From contig NC_051072.1 in the NCBI RefSeq assembly GCF_004664715.2, positions 806,001-870,000 on the forward strand: a stretch of DNA of 64,000 bases, written 5' to 3'. This document shows positions 50,692 through 60,551 of the stretch, one piece after another (position 1 is the stretch's first letter; each line of letters begins with the position of its first letter). The notes under the pieces are model-generated. The model ran no database searches. It was not told the origin of the DNA and saw nothing but the letters and a program-made list of their open reading frames with translations. A program made the position numbers and the translations under genes. The stretch comes from Peromyscus leucopus (taxonomy: Eukaryota > Chordata > Mammalia > Rodentia > Cricetidae).

Positions 50692-51927
50692 ATGAGTAGA
50701 CGCCAGCGCAAAAATACAGACAACAACATAAAGACCTATATGGCACTATCAGAACCTAGTGATTCTACACCTGCAAGACCTAAACATACCATGACAGAAG
50801 AAACAGAAGAAATCAACCTGAAAATGACTTTAAGAAGATGATAGAGGCCCTTAAAGAAGAAATAAAACATTCCCTCAATGAGGAAATAAAAACTTTCCTT
50901 AAAGAGGAAATGAAAAACTACCTTAAAGAGGAAATAAAAACTTTCCTTAAAGAGGAAATGAAAAACTACCTTAAAGAGGAAATAAAAACTTCCCTTAAAG
51001 AGGAAATGAAAAACTCCATTAAAGAGGAAATAAAAAACTCCCTTAAAGAAGTGGAAGAAAAAACGAACAAAAAATGGGAAGAAATCAAATCAAGCCAAGA
51101 AAAAGCAATTAAACAGATGAAAGAAACATTCCAAGATCTGAAAAATGAATTTGAGACAATAAAGAAAACACATGCTGAGGGAATGCTGGAAATAGAAATC
51201 CTGACAAAACGAACAGGAACTACAGAAACAAGCATAACCAACCGATTGCAAGAGATGGAACAGAGAATCTCTGACACTGAAGACACGATAGAGAAAATAG
51301 ATTCGTCAGTCAAAGAAAACACTAAAGACAAAAAAGTCGTAACACAAAATGTCCAGGAAATTTGGGACACCATGAAAAGACCAAACCTAAGAATAATAGG
51401 GATAGAAGAAGGAGAAGAATACCAACTCAAAGGCACAGAAAATATATTCAACAAAATCATAGAAGAAAACTTTCCTAACCTAAAGAAAGAAATACCTATG
51501 AAGATACAAGAAGCTTACAGAACACCGAATAGGCTGGATCCAAAAAAAACAGTCCCCTCGCCACATAATAATCAAAACACTAAACACACATAACAAAGAA
51601 AAAATATTAAGAGCCACAAAGGAAAAAGACCAAGTAACATATAAAGGTAAACCCATCAGAATAACACCAGACTACTCAATAGAGACTATGAAAGCTAGAA
51701 GATTATGGACAAATCTCATGCAGACACTAAGAGAGCACGGATGCCAACCCAGACTATTATACCCAGCAAAACTCTTAATCACCATAGGCAGAGTAAACAA
51801 AATATTCCAGGATAAAACCAGATTTAATCAATACCTGTCTACAAACCCAGCCCTACAGAAAGCACTAGAAGGGAAAATTCAACCCAAAGAAGCTAAACAA
51901 ATCCATGAAAAATCAAGCAATAGATAA
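50692..51927 (+). pseudogene. L1 ORF1, two frameshifts
   Basis: RNA-binding L1 ORF1 protein gene, packaged with L1 RNA in the cytoplasm. It starts MSRRQRKNTDNN; a 1 bp loss near 50818 shifts the frame, which resumes at 50838. Residues of the coiled coil are eight tandem 8-residue units (50856-51047). The RRM-like part (NLRIIGIEEGEE, then LKGTENIF) and the C-terminal domain (PARLLYPAKL-like SRQPRLLYPAKL words, DKTRFNQYL) follow. A second shift in an A run near 51547 breaks the C-terminal domain, which ends at 51927. Close to the copy at 60552-61793. Confidence 0.88.
50856..51047 (+). repeat. 24 bp coding tandem repeat in L1 ORF1
   Basis: Eight units of 24 bp encoding EEIKTFLK, EEMKNYLK and variants. 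The same eight-unit array is in the second L1 at 60717-60908, but not in the old L1 at 14480. Confidence 0.93.
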
Positions 51928-51954
51928 TCCCACACCACAGAAGGACAACACAAC

Positions 51955-52202
51955 ACAACCACAAAAAATAACAGGAATTAAAAATCACTGGTCATTAATA
52001 TCCATCAATATCAATAGTCTCAACTCACCTATAAAAAGACATAGGCTAACAGACTGGATAAGAAAACAGAACCCATCCATCTGCTGCATACAAGAAACAC
52101 ACCTTAACTTCAAAGATAGACACTACCTCCGAGTAAAGAGCTGGGAAAAGGCTTTCCAAGCAAATGGACCTAAGAAACAAGCTGGTGTAGCTATCCTAAT
52201 AT
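51955..52202 (+). pseudogene. L1 ORF2, truncated endonuclease start
   Basis: Frame TGIKNHWSLISININSLNSP, then KRHRLTDWIRKQNPSICCIQ and ETHL with the catalytic Glu region, to AGVAILIS. It stops matching the second L1 at about 52202, in the middle of the endonuclease. No start ATG; the first codon of the usual position is ATA. Confidence 0.85.
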
Positions 52203-52316
52203 CTAGAGAAAAAGGATGTTTCAAAAGAGAAGAAGTCTTGTGGCAATGCCTCAGTGGTCCAGGTAACTACCAGAACTCGGAAATCCGCGACGGAGACTAA
52301 GGCAGCAGAGATCTAG
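52203..52316 (+). pseudogene. Retrocopied C-terminal coding end of an unidentified cellular gene
   Basis: Directly after the L1 junction one frame is open for 37 codons to TAG at 52314. It reads LEKKDVSKEKKSCGNASVVQ and then VTTRTRKSATETKAAEI, a Lys/Thr-rich tail like that of a nuclear protein. Another frame is open to 52300 but is less protein-like. I infer that this is the parent gene's last codons, followed by its 3'UTR. I cannot name the parent. Confidence 0.5.
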
Positions 52317-52650
52317 AGTGGAGTGCTGAGTTCTGGCAAACAGCTGCATCTTTCTTCCAGTAAGTACCTGAACAGGGCTGATGTGAATTATGTACAGTCC
52401 AGATTTTAAGAATCATACTCTCTCAGGGATCTCCACAAACTAGTGGGTGTCCTCCCTCACTGCCCCTGTGAGACAGTCTCTGTACGGGAGAGGCCTCACG
52501 TGACTTTGTCTCTGGTGTTCCTCTGGGGACACCTGTGTGAGAAACTGCATGCTCCAGAACCAGCCCTCGTCTCCTTTGGCCAATGCCGGAGTGTGAAATA
52601 GTCCAACATGGGAAACAAAAGATGATCCCAATCGGGAATCGTGACATTTT

Positions 52651-52682
<32 letters not shown>

Positions 52683-55177
52683 TGGATGATGGTCATGTTC
52701 TGTTTTGAAATAACCTCTGTGTATTTCATTTATTTTCTTTTACCTGGCGATCTCTGAGCAGGCTTCAGATTTTGACAGTTGATGAAAGATACGACAAGCA
52801 TTAATGTGTGGGTGAAAAGCTTGGTGAAATTCTGAGTGAAGTTTTAGTTAAAGTTGGTTGAACTTGGGATTGACTGGGAGGCCAAAGATTTAAAAAGCAG
52901 AAGATTCTCTCAAGATACAAGTTGTGTGATAATAGTGTGTTTTTTGTGTGTGAATGAGAATTTGTAAATGTTGAATTCTAGGCTTCGACAATCATTGTCA
53001 GTGCAGATCAAGCTGCAAGTATTTATGTTTTAAAACTTAAATTATAAAGCTAGTTACGTCTTTCTAACAACTAATTTTAATGTTTATGGGCATATTTTAT
53101 CTACATTACCTTTTCAGGATGTTGAGAAAGATGCATCACAAGCACAGGCTGGAGGCTGGGGCTAGATGGTTTTGAGGAAGAGGTCTTGGTGGACTCTTTC
53201 ATAGAGCAAAGGGAAGCAATGCCTTCTGGGAAATGAGCTAAGTTTTAATCTAGTCTTTAAGATTAGAAGTCAAAAACAAAAATATTAAGGAAAGGAAAAC
53301 ACAATTGATCTTTGAAGTATTGTTATGTGGAATTGAGTGGGACTTTTGAGGCCTTTCTTCCAGAAAACAAGGACTTGGTTGTCAGGCCTATATTAGGCCT
53401 AAACCTTGGTGCCATGTAGTTGTACTTAAATCATTTCAATGGAAAGTGTCTTAGTGATTGGAACTTCTAGTGCAGTTTGGAGTTCTTCCATTTGAAAAAT
53501 GTGATATTTGCATGGGATTGTTTGAATCTTGTTTTCTAGTCCCTCCCCATCACCACCCTCATAGTCTGAAGGTAGATTTTTCTCTTGATAAAGGAACAAA
53601 AAAAGTGAACATCTTGTTTGTAAATAGGTATCTAGTAACTAGTGGTAAACTTGAAATGGTAGAATTCTTTAAAGACTAATTCTAGGTAGCCTTAAGAAAA
53701 TGTATCTTAATTATTTTTAAACCTGTATTCACCTTGTTTTTTTCAAATATCTTAAGTTATATTTTCTTTTTCAGAGCTGCTTCTTATTTGGGGCTACTTT
53801 TTTTTTTAAATTGAGGTGTAATTCATAAAAGGGTATATTGTTTTGATGAGACTTTTTACAACTGTGGCTGGTTGTCTTTCTTTAGTCTTCCAAGAAGGGC
53901 CATTTTACTTTTTTAGAGTTACTTTTTAAAGTCATGAGGTCAACAACTTGGACTACTATGCATGTAAGTGCTAATGCAAATTAAAACACAAGTTGACCTC
54001 CAGCAGCAGTTCATTCTATGTTGACAGTGAGAGAACACTTTGCCTGTTAGGATACTGTTACTCGTGGACTGAAATGCTGAAGAAACCCCTCCCCCTATTT
54101 TGTTTTTTGCAAAAATCAAGGTATATCCTAGGGTTTCCTGGTTGACCTCAACAGATAAACTGAGATGATAGTCTTAGTTCAGAAATGATCTGAATGTAGA
54201 TTTACAGTCTACGTGTACAGTTGGCTAAGTGAGATCGCTTTCACAGTTCTGCATGTATCCCATCAGCTCCCCATTAGTCACTGAACTCTTAAAATAGGTA
54301 TTGTAACATTATCACAATGTTTTGCGCCAATTTTATAAACTTTACAGTGCAATATGTGTTCCTTTTCTGAGGCAAACCAAAGGTATATTTCTCAAGGTTC
54401 TGCTGCTAACAGCAGCGCTGATGGAGCATTTTTTATACATTTGTAATAGATAGAAATAAACCAGAAAAAAAAAGTGGTGGAGGAAAAGGTGAACACTGCA
54501 AGAACACTCAAAAGGGCTGAGAGTTGCAAATGCCAAGAATAGCTTTGCATAGTAAATGGAATAGAACAGCTCTGAACTATAGCTTACTTTTCCTGGTTTG
54601 GTCTGACAGAATGATTGAATGCTTTTGTACAAAAATCAGAGCCTTAAAAACAAGGATTTGGTGAGATTGTAAAATGGTGTGCCACTTTGGCAAAACAGTT
54701 TGGTGGTTGGTCAAAATGCAAAACATTGTTACTCTGTTACTCAACAATTCTACCCTTAGGAATATATCCTCAAACTACTGAAAATGTGCACCTATGAAAC
54801 ATGTACATGAAAGTTTACAGCAGTGTGTTGCTAATAGTAAAAAAGTTAAAACAACTCCAATAGCTATCAAATACTGGAGAGAAATAAAATGTGGCTTATT
54901 CATACAATAGAATATTATTAAGACATAAAAATGAATGAGAAACTGACAGATTAAATGACTTTGGTGAACCTTCATAATTTCATTAGTAGATCTTTCCATT
55001 TCTAATTTATAAATACATTTGGGGTTATAAATTATAAATGTACTGCCTCCTGTCAACATTGTATACTTCTATTTGATGATTTCTGTGTCAAACATTATAT
55101 GGAAATGTTTCCAAGTATTTTCTGTATTAACTGTGAATGAATAGAACAAAATAAATTGCCTGTGATGGAAAAAAAAA
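52317..55177 (+). pseudogene. Retrocopied 3'UTR with poly(A) signal and tail
   Basis: About 2.85 kb without a gene-like frame, ending 'aacaaaataaattgcctgtg' (AATAAA) about 15 bp before the A run. It contains a pyrimidine tract (52647-52683) and, at 54660-54990, an ancient L1 3' end ('aagtttacagcagtgtgttg', 'agaatattattaagacataa'), as is common in mammalian 3'UTRs. No intron-like breaks are apparent. Confidence 0.7.
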
Positions 55178-55191
55178 AAAAGACATAGGCC

Positions 55192-55596
55192 TGCAGCTAG
55201 AGTTTTTCTGGTCCTGCCTGGCCCACGGTCAGGACAAATCTCTCTCACCTGCTAGTCCTGCAGCTGCTCAGACCCAACCAAGTAAACACACAGAGACTTA
55301 TATTGCTTACAAACTGTATGGCTGTGGCAGGCTTCTTGTTATCTAGTTCTTCTATCTTAAATTAACCCATTTCTGTACATCTATACCTTGCCACATGGCT
55401 CGTGACTTACCAGTATCTTACATGTTGCTTGTCATGGCCACGGCTGGCAGCGTCTTCTCTGCCTCAGCCTTGTACTTCCCAGAATTCTCTTCTCTCTTTG
55501 TCCCACCTATACTTCCTGCCTGGTTACTGGCCAATCAGTGTTTTATTTATTAACCAACCAGAGCAACACATTTAACATACAGAACATCCCACAGCA
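55192..55596 (-). mobile_element. Solo LTR (mys-related family), minus strand
   Basis: 405 bp, TG...CA, flanked by 'taggcc' at 55186-55191 and 55597-55602. Reverse of the LTR type at 9430 and 37711 ('cccaaccaagtaaacaca', 'cttgctaac'-like and 'cttcctgcctggttactggc'). The chimeric L1 inserted beside it and duplicated its first two bases. Confidence 0.92.
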
Positions 55597-55602
55597 TAGG
55601 CC

Positions 55603-55680
55603 AGATGAAGGGATCAAGAAATAAAATCCATTTTTCACTTGTCTACAAGAAACACACTGAAGAGATTTCTTCTATGGACA
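55603..55680 (+). mobile_element. Old L1 ORF2 endonuclease fragment (continuation of 48640-49809)
   Basis: 'tctacaagaaacacac' equals the IQETHL block of L1 ORF2. Joined to 49793-49803 once the two younger insertions are removed. Confidence 0.7.
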
Positions 55681-56105
55681 GGTTTTCAAAATATTACCTG
55701 AAGATAGACTGAATTTCTTTGGAATCCATGACAATGTCTCCCTGTTCATTTCTGATTCTGATCATTTGGGTCTTCTTCCTTTAGGTTAGTTGGACCAAGA
55801 ATCACTCAACCTTCTTTATCTCCTCAATGAACTTGCAGTGAATTTGTTGATTCTTTGAATCTTTTTTCTTTGTTTTAATTTCTGTTCTCATTTTTATTAT
55901 GTCTTGCCATGGACTAGGTTTGGATTAGGTTTGTTCTTCTTTTTCCCTGTTGCGTAGCTTTATAATTAAGTCATTTGCTTGTGCTGTTTCTCATTTTTTC
56001 ATGCACACAATTCATGGTATAAATTTCTCTTTTAGAAGTGATCTAAACAGGTCTCAGAGGTTTATTCTTGTTGTGTTTTCATTTTCATGCACATGTACCT
56101 TTTAT
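55681..56105 (-). mobile_element. Old L1 ORF2 linker, inverted segment, copy C
   Basis: Minus-strand L1 between endonuclease and reverse transcriptase. It holds 'aggtttggattaggtttgtt' shared with 44-73 of copy A. The inversion edge at about 56106 matches copy A at about 240. Confidence 0.75.
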
Positions 56106-56201
56106 ATATGAATGACCAAAATTAAAAAAAATATTAAGTTAACCTATAAAGTCTCAAAACAAATGAAGAGATGGAATTGTGATAAAAGGTCTTACTTCCA
56201 G

Positions 56202-56252
<51 letters not shown>

Positions 56253-57035
56253 ATGGCCAGATATTCAAAACACAATTCTCCAAGACTTTCAAAGATCTAG
56301 AGTCAATTCTTCTCCAAATATTCAAAACATATAGAAACAGAAGAAACACCAGCACACTCCTTCTGTGAAGATGGTATTGCTCTAATAACAAAACCATGTA
56401 AAGACACAACAAAAACACTGAAGGAAAACTAGACATGAGCACAGATAACTTCATCCAAAAATATGCACTGGAGAGAAAAAAACATCTTCAACAAATGTTT
56501 CTGGGAAAATGGATGTGCACTTGCAGAGACTGAAATTGGACTCGAATCCATCACCCCATAGAAAAACTATCACTAAATTGATCAAAGACCTAAATGTGAA
56601 ACCTGAACACTACAACTGATAGAAGGAAACAGTCAGTACCCACATGAAACAGGTATAGGAAAGGACTTTTGGAATAGGACTCAATTTTCTCTATAGTTAA
56701 GATAAAAATTGATTAGTGGGACTTCATAAAACTAGTTAGGTACAGGTAAAGAAGCAATCAGATGAAGAGGAAACCACAGAATAGAAGAGAACCTTTGCCA
56801 GCTATATACGTGAGAGAGGAGTGAACTCCAGAATATACAAAGAACACAAAAAAGAAAGAGTCCAAACACAAAAACTAAAGAAGGATCCATTTACATAATG
56901 GGCCTGGGACCTGAACAGAGAGTTCTCAACAGAGGGCTAAAATATCAGAGATACATCTCAGAAGCTGTTCATGTGTCGAGCAACTAGGGGAATATGAATC
57001 TGAACAATTCTGAGAGTTCATCTCACCCTAGCCTG
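56106..57035 (+). mobile_element. Old L1 ORF2 to C-terminal part, copy C
   Basis: Starts like 241 in copy A ('atgaccaaaattaaaa'), is interrupted by about 48 A at 56203-56250, and has an internal loss of most of the reverse transcriptase. The 3' ORF2 words 'gaactccagaatatacaaag' and 'gggcctgggacctgaacaga' follow, as in copy B at 28905. Confidence 0.78.
56203..56251. repeat. Poly(A) tract
   Basis: About 48 consecutive A inside the old L1. Confidence 0.97.
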
Positions 57036-57039
57036 TGGT

Positions 57040-57422
57040 GGTATTGTGTTCGCCAAAATATTGTACACCCTAATAAACTTATCTGGGGTCAAAGAACAGA
57101 ACAGCCACTAGATACAGAGGCTAGAAAATGGTGGCACTCACACCTTTAATCCTAGCATTCCAGAGGCAGAAATCCCTCTGGATTTCTGTGAGTTCAAGGC
57201 CACATTGGAAACAGCCAGGCATGGTGACACACGCCTTTAATCCCAAGAAGTGAGCCTTTAATCCCAGGGAGTGATGGCAGATAGCAGAAAGGTATATAAG
57301 GCGTGAAGACCTGGAACTAGAAGCATTTTGGCTGGTTAAGCTTTCAGGCTTTTGAGCAGCAGTTCAGCTGAGATTCATTCTGGATGAGGACTCAGAGGCT
57401 TCCAGTCTGAGGAAACAGGATC
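57040..57422 (+). mobile_element. LTR with SINE-like modules, truncated
   Basis: Same family as 42116-42636: 'ggtggtattgtgttcgccaa', 'cacacctttaatcctagcat', 'agcattttggctggttaagc'. It ends at 'gaaacaggatcag', about 130 bp before the expected end, exactly where the copy C promoter-like block starts. Confidence 0.75.
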
Positions 57423-57700
57423 AGGTTTGAAGACTGACTTGGAAGTTCCGTATTCAAAAGCCCTTCTTATGATGTCATTGCGGTTGGAACTACATTTCCC
57501 ACAAGTCAGAGTGAAGGACATCCGGGAACCCACTGAAGGTGATTTGTACAGTGCCTGGGTCCCTGCCCAACTGTGTGCAGGTGAAGTTGGAAGGAAAGGC
57601 TTGATCACAGGGACAGCCACAGGGGCTTCGGAATGTTGCAATCCTGCAATCTCAGCACCCGATGTTAGCCTGTGAGTTGAGCCTTTCACAGTAATGTTTA
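57423..57700. promoter_or_regulatory. Promoter-like block, copy C (partial)
   Basis: Corresponds to 6873-7150 of copy A; the left part (A 6450-6872) is missing. The ZNF143-type site aactacatttcccacaagtc is at 57488-57507. 'gtgcaggtgaag' at about 57576 keeps a GT where A and B have AT, a usable donor for a plus-strand first exon. The ETS core reads 'catccggg'. Confidence 0.45.
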
Positions 57701-57708
57701 TTACATTT

Positions 57709-58256
57709 GTTGTGCCCTGATCTCGACCCCCAGAGAGACCACTGAAGACGAGCATGCTGGAATGCAAAAGCAAGGTTTAATTTGGGATATCCAAAAGCAT
57801 ATCCAAAAGCAATACACGCCTAGGCAGGGACTTTGTCCAATACATCCAACACAGTGGAGGCTGGAGGAAGTGCCCACCTCTCTGCAAGCTCAGTTTTTAA
57901 AGACAAAAACCACAAGGTTACATCATTTAGGGTGCCAGTATGGGTGCAATTCTGATTGGCTCACTTCTAGGGGCTTTCTAGAAATCATGGCTTAATCTTA
58001 CTTCTAAGGGAGTGGTTACCCACCACCATTTCTCACTGGCTGCCCTCAGGTGGGGACATTTCTGTGGTCAGTTACCCTGGAAACCAGGGAGAGGACATTC
58101 CATAGTCCGGCAGTCATTACCTCATGACTACCTTGTGACTCTGTATTTTTACACTAGTAACTCATGGCCTGTACCTAAAAAAAGATATCTCAGGCCTTAG
58201 TTTTAGGGTGAAAGCATTTTGGTCTTATTTCTAAGATGACTCATTTTGGTCTCACA
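57709..58256 (+). mobile_element. LTR-like insertion in copy C
   Basis: About 548 bp from 'tgttgtgccctgatctcg' to 'ttttggtctcaca', TG...CA. It stands where copies A and B have about 1 kb of shared sequence (A 7155-8147). Related words 'attac' and 'gttac' lie at the edges, but no clean target duplication is seen. Orientation is a guess. Confidence 0.5.
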
Positions 58257-59110
58257 GTTACGTTTGACATTCCTTATTGAATTCCCCCTCTTCCTCCCCT
58301 CCCCCCGACCCTGACATTGCTCATATTTGACATGATTTGAATGTCAATGGTATTGACCTTCGCTTGGTTTTTGAAGCAGAACACCAAGATGACTCTTCAT
58401 TGAATAGAAAGGTCTTAGAAATGTGTTTTTAGGAGTATCAAATAAGCTCACTGTAGTGAAGAAGCTACATTGGAACCATGGAGGACTGAGAATGCACATC
58501 ACTTCTTAGGGATATTTCTGTGCAGCTCATGCTTGTGACAAAGATACAAGCCCCATTACAAGGAAGATTTCATGTTTCCATGATAGACACTGATTCACTG
58601 GAAGCTGTTTCTGAGCAGAGACCATGGGGAGTTCATAGTAATTTCTTTATTCCAAGCAGTGTGTTCAACCTAGTGATGAAGAACAGCTTCCTCACCTTGA
58701 GAAACTATTCCACAAGCAGTGTGTCCCCCTAGACATTTGATTCACAAGTCTGTTTAGAATGAGGTCATGACTGCTCTGTCCTCCTCCCTAGTGCTGCAGT
58801 GAAGGGCGTTGTTGGCAACCTTAAGACTTAGCATTCCTGAACATAGCTAGGCTTCCAATGTGTGTGTGTGTGAGTGTGTACATGTGTCTTGGTGTTTGTG
58901 AGTGTATGCACATGTACTTGTGCCTGTTACATGGAAACATGATTGTGAAGCTGCTGATTCTTAAGGATGCAGTACTCCTTCACACCTCTTCTGCAGTGTC
59001 CATTTCTTTCTAGTGGGGTTGTTTGTTCAATTCAAGAGGAGGAGGAGCTATCATAGTGTGGGTACAAACTCAGCATTCAGGACCAGGACCCAGAGGCTGG
59101 ATAGCTCAGA
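58257..59110. other. Duplicon C unique sequence
   Basis: Aligns with copy A 8148-9075: 'ttcatgtttccatga' at 58568, 'gtctgtttagaatgaggtca' at 58750, then a short TG repeat at 58858-58920. No gene supported. Confidence 0.65.
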
Positions 59111-59114
59111 AACT

Positions 59115-59625
59115 TGGGATAGAACCAAACATGACCAGAAAAAAGTCAATGAATAATTCTTAATGATACTGTGTTATAGTAGCATAATCTTCATCAGCAA
59201 CTGATGGAAGCAGATACAGACACACAGGCAAACATTAGGCAGAGCTTGGGGAATCCTGCTGAAGAGGGCAGGAAAGACTGTAGGAGCCAGAAGGGTCAAG
59301 GACACAAGAAAACACACAGAATCAACTAATCTGGGCTTATATGGGGTCACAGAGACTGAAGTGACAATCTTAAATAGAGCTGAATTGGCTACGTGTTAGT
59401 AATCAAAGCAACACTATTCAGAAGAAATGAAGAGCTTTGCACTTTGAAAAATAGGACATAACTAACTATTGTAAATATTTATACACCAAATCATAAGGTC
59501 TCCAATTTTATCTAGATAACATTGTAAGGCATGGAAAGTTCACATTGTTCAAGTACAATATTACTGGGACACTTCAATGCTGTATTGTCATTTCTAGACA
59601 GGTTCTCTTAATAATAATAAAAAAA
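59115..59625 (+). mobile_element. L1 3' part and old endonuclease fragment
   Basis: 59190-59370 carries the L1 words 'gcaactgatggaagcagata' and 'aggcagagcttggggaatcc'. 59480-59590 has 'tttatacaccaaatcataag' and 'ctgggacacttcaatgctgt', a decayed endonuclease GDFN block. The young L1 begins in the A-rich end of this sequence. Confidence 0.6.
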
Positions 59626-59639
59626 AACAGAGAGGTAGA

Positions 59640-60090
59640 CGGGCACGGCGGTGGAGACAAGCAGACACAGGTAGGCCTGCGGAGGCGGACCGCAGAGGTA
59701 GATGGGTCTGGCGGCGGCAGCCGACAGGGACATTCAGGCCCGGCGGCAGCCAGCAGAGACATACAGACCCAGCAGGGGCCCACAGAGGTAGACAGGCCCA
59801 GCGGTGGAGACAAGCAGACTCACGTAGGCCTGTGGCAGCGACCTGTGGAGGTAGATGGGCCCGGCGGCAGTGGCCAACAGGGACATTCAGGCCTGGCGGC
59901 AGCCTTCAGGCCCAGTGGCAGCCCACAGAGGTAGACAGGCATGGTGGAGACAAACAGACGCAGGTAATCCCGCAGAGGCAGCCTGCAGAGGTAGACGGGC
60001 CCCGGCAGCGGCAGCCGACAGGGACATACAGGCCCGGCGGCGGACTGCAGAGGTAGACAGGCCCAGGGACGGAGACAAGCAGAAGCAGCT
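59640..60090 (+). repeat. L1 5'UTR tandem units
   Basis: 'ggagacaagcagac' recurs at about 59655, 59802, 59945 and 60067, giving units of roughly 120-150 bp. Between them are 'gaggtagacgggcccggcgg' type words, GC-rich against the AT-rich surroundings. Confidence 0.82.
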
Positions 60091-60551
60091 TAGAACAGGG
60101 ACGCCCCTAACCCCAACACCTGGGGAAGAAGCTATCTCCATGGGTCGGAACCAGAACGAATCTGAACACTCCGTCTGAGGACAACCCAGGGCCCAGCTGC
60201 TGATCCTGTGAAACCCAACAACTTGGAGGTGTTGGTGAGACTACCCTGCTCAGTTGAAAACCATCTGGGAGAGGATTCAGATGCCTACAGTTTAAAGTCT
60301 GAAGAAACAAGATCAGCTAAGGAGTTGACAAATGAACAAAACGTGACCTGGGAACACAGAAGAAGGTGCTACTCAGCCACTAAACCAGATCACCAGAATC
60401 ATAAGTATATAATTCACCGATTGAAATCAGCTGCCCCTGAAGAAATAGCCCAATAGCACCAATTTAACCAAGAACCCCTACTAAACCAAGACTAAAAATT
60501 AGAACAAGAGAGACACTCTCAGACACAGACACCACCTGCACAGAGGAAGAG

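Larger units (their letters stand above)
49794..55193 (+). mobile_element. Chimeric retroinsertion: L1 5' half joined to a cellular mRNA 3' end
   Basis: Flanked by a perfect 16 bp direct repeat 'aaaagacataggcctg' at 49794-49809 and 55178-55193. The insert starts with an L1 5'UTR (49810), passes through ORF1 and the first part of the ORF2 endonuclease, and departs from L1 at about 52202. The remaining 3 kb is not L1: it has an open tail, a stop at 52314, a long 3'UTR-like stretch, 'acaaaataaattgcctgtg' and poly(A). One target duplication around both parts shows that they were inserted together. L1 reverse transcriptase switching from a cellular mRNA to L1 RNA fits best; no splice donor is seen at the junction in the related L1. 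Confidence 0.85.

Noticed and set aside
50966..51460. 164-codon minus-strand frame
   Set aside because: Shadow of the ORF1 coiled-coil coding repeat; it also appears at 60779-61033 for the same reason.
52199..52210. Splice junction between L1 and a cellular exon
   Set aside because: The sister L1 has no GT donor at the departure point, so ordinary splicing does not explain the join; template switching is preferred.
52647..52683. T-rich tract in the retrocopied part, considered as the end of a SINE or a polypyrimidine splice tract
   Set aside because: No SINE body is adjacent and the sequence on both sides reads as one 3'UTR; no following AG with exon-like sequence.
49810..55177. Full-length young L1 followed by a separate processed pseudogene
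   Set aside because: There is no L1 3' end or poly(A) between the two parts and only one target duplication encloses both.
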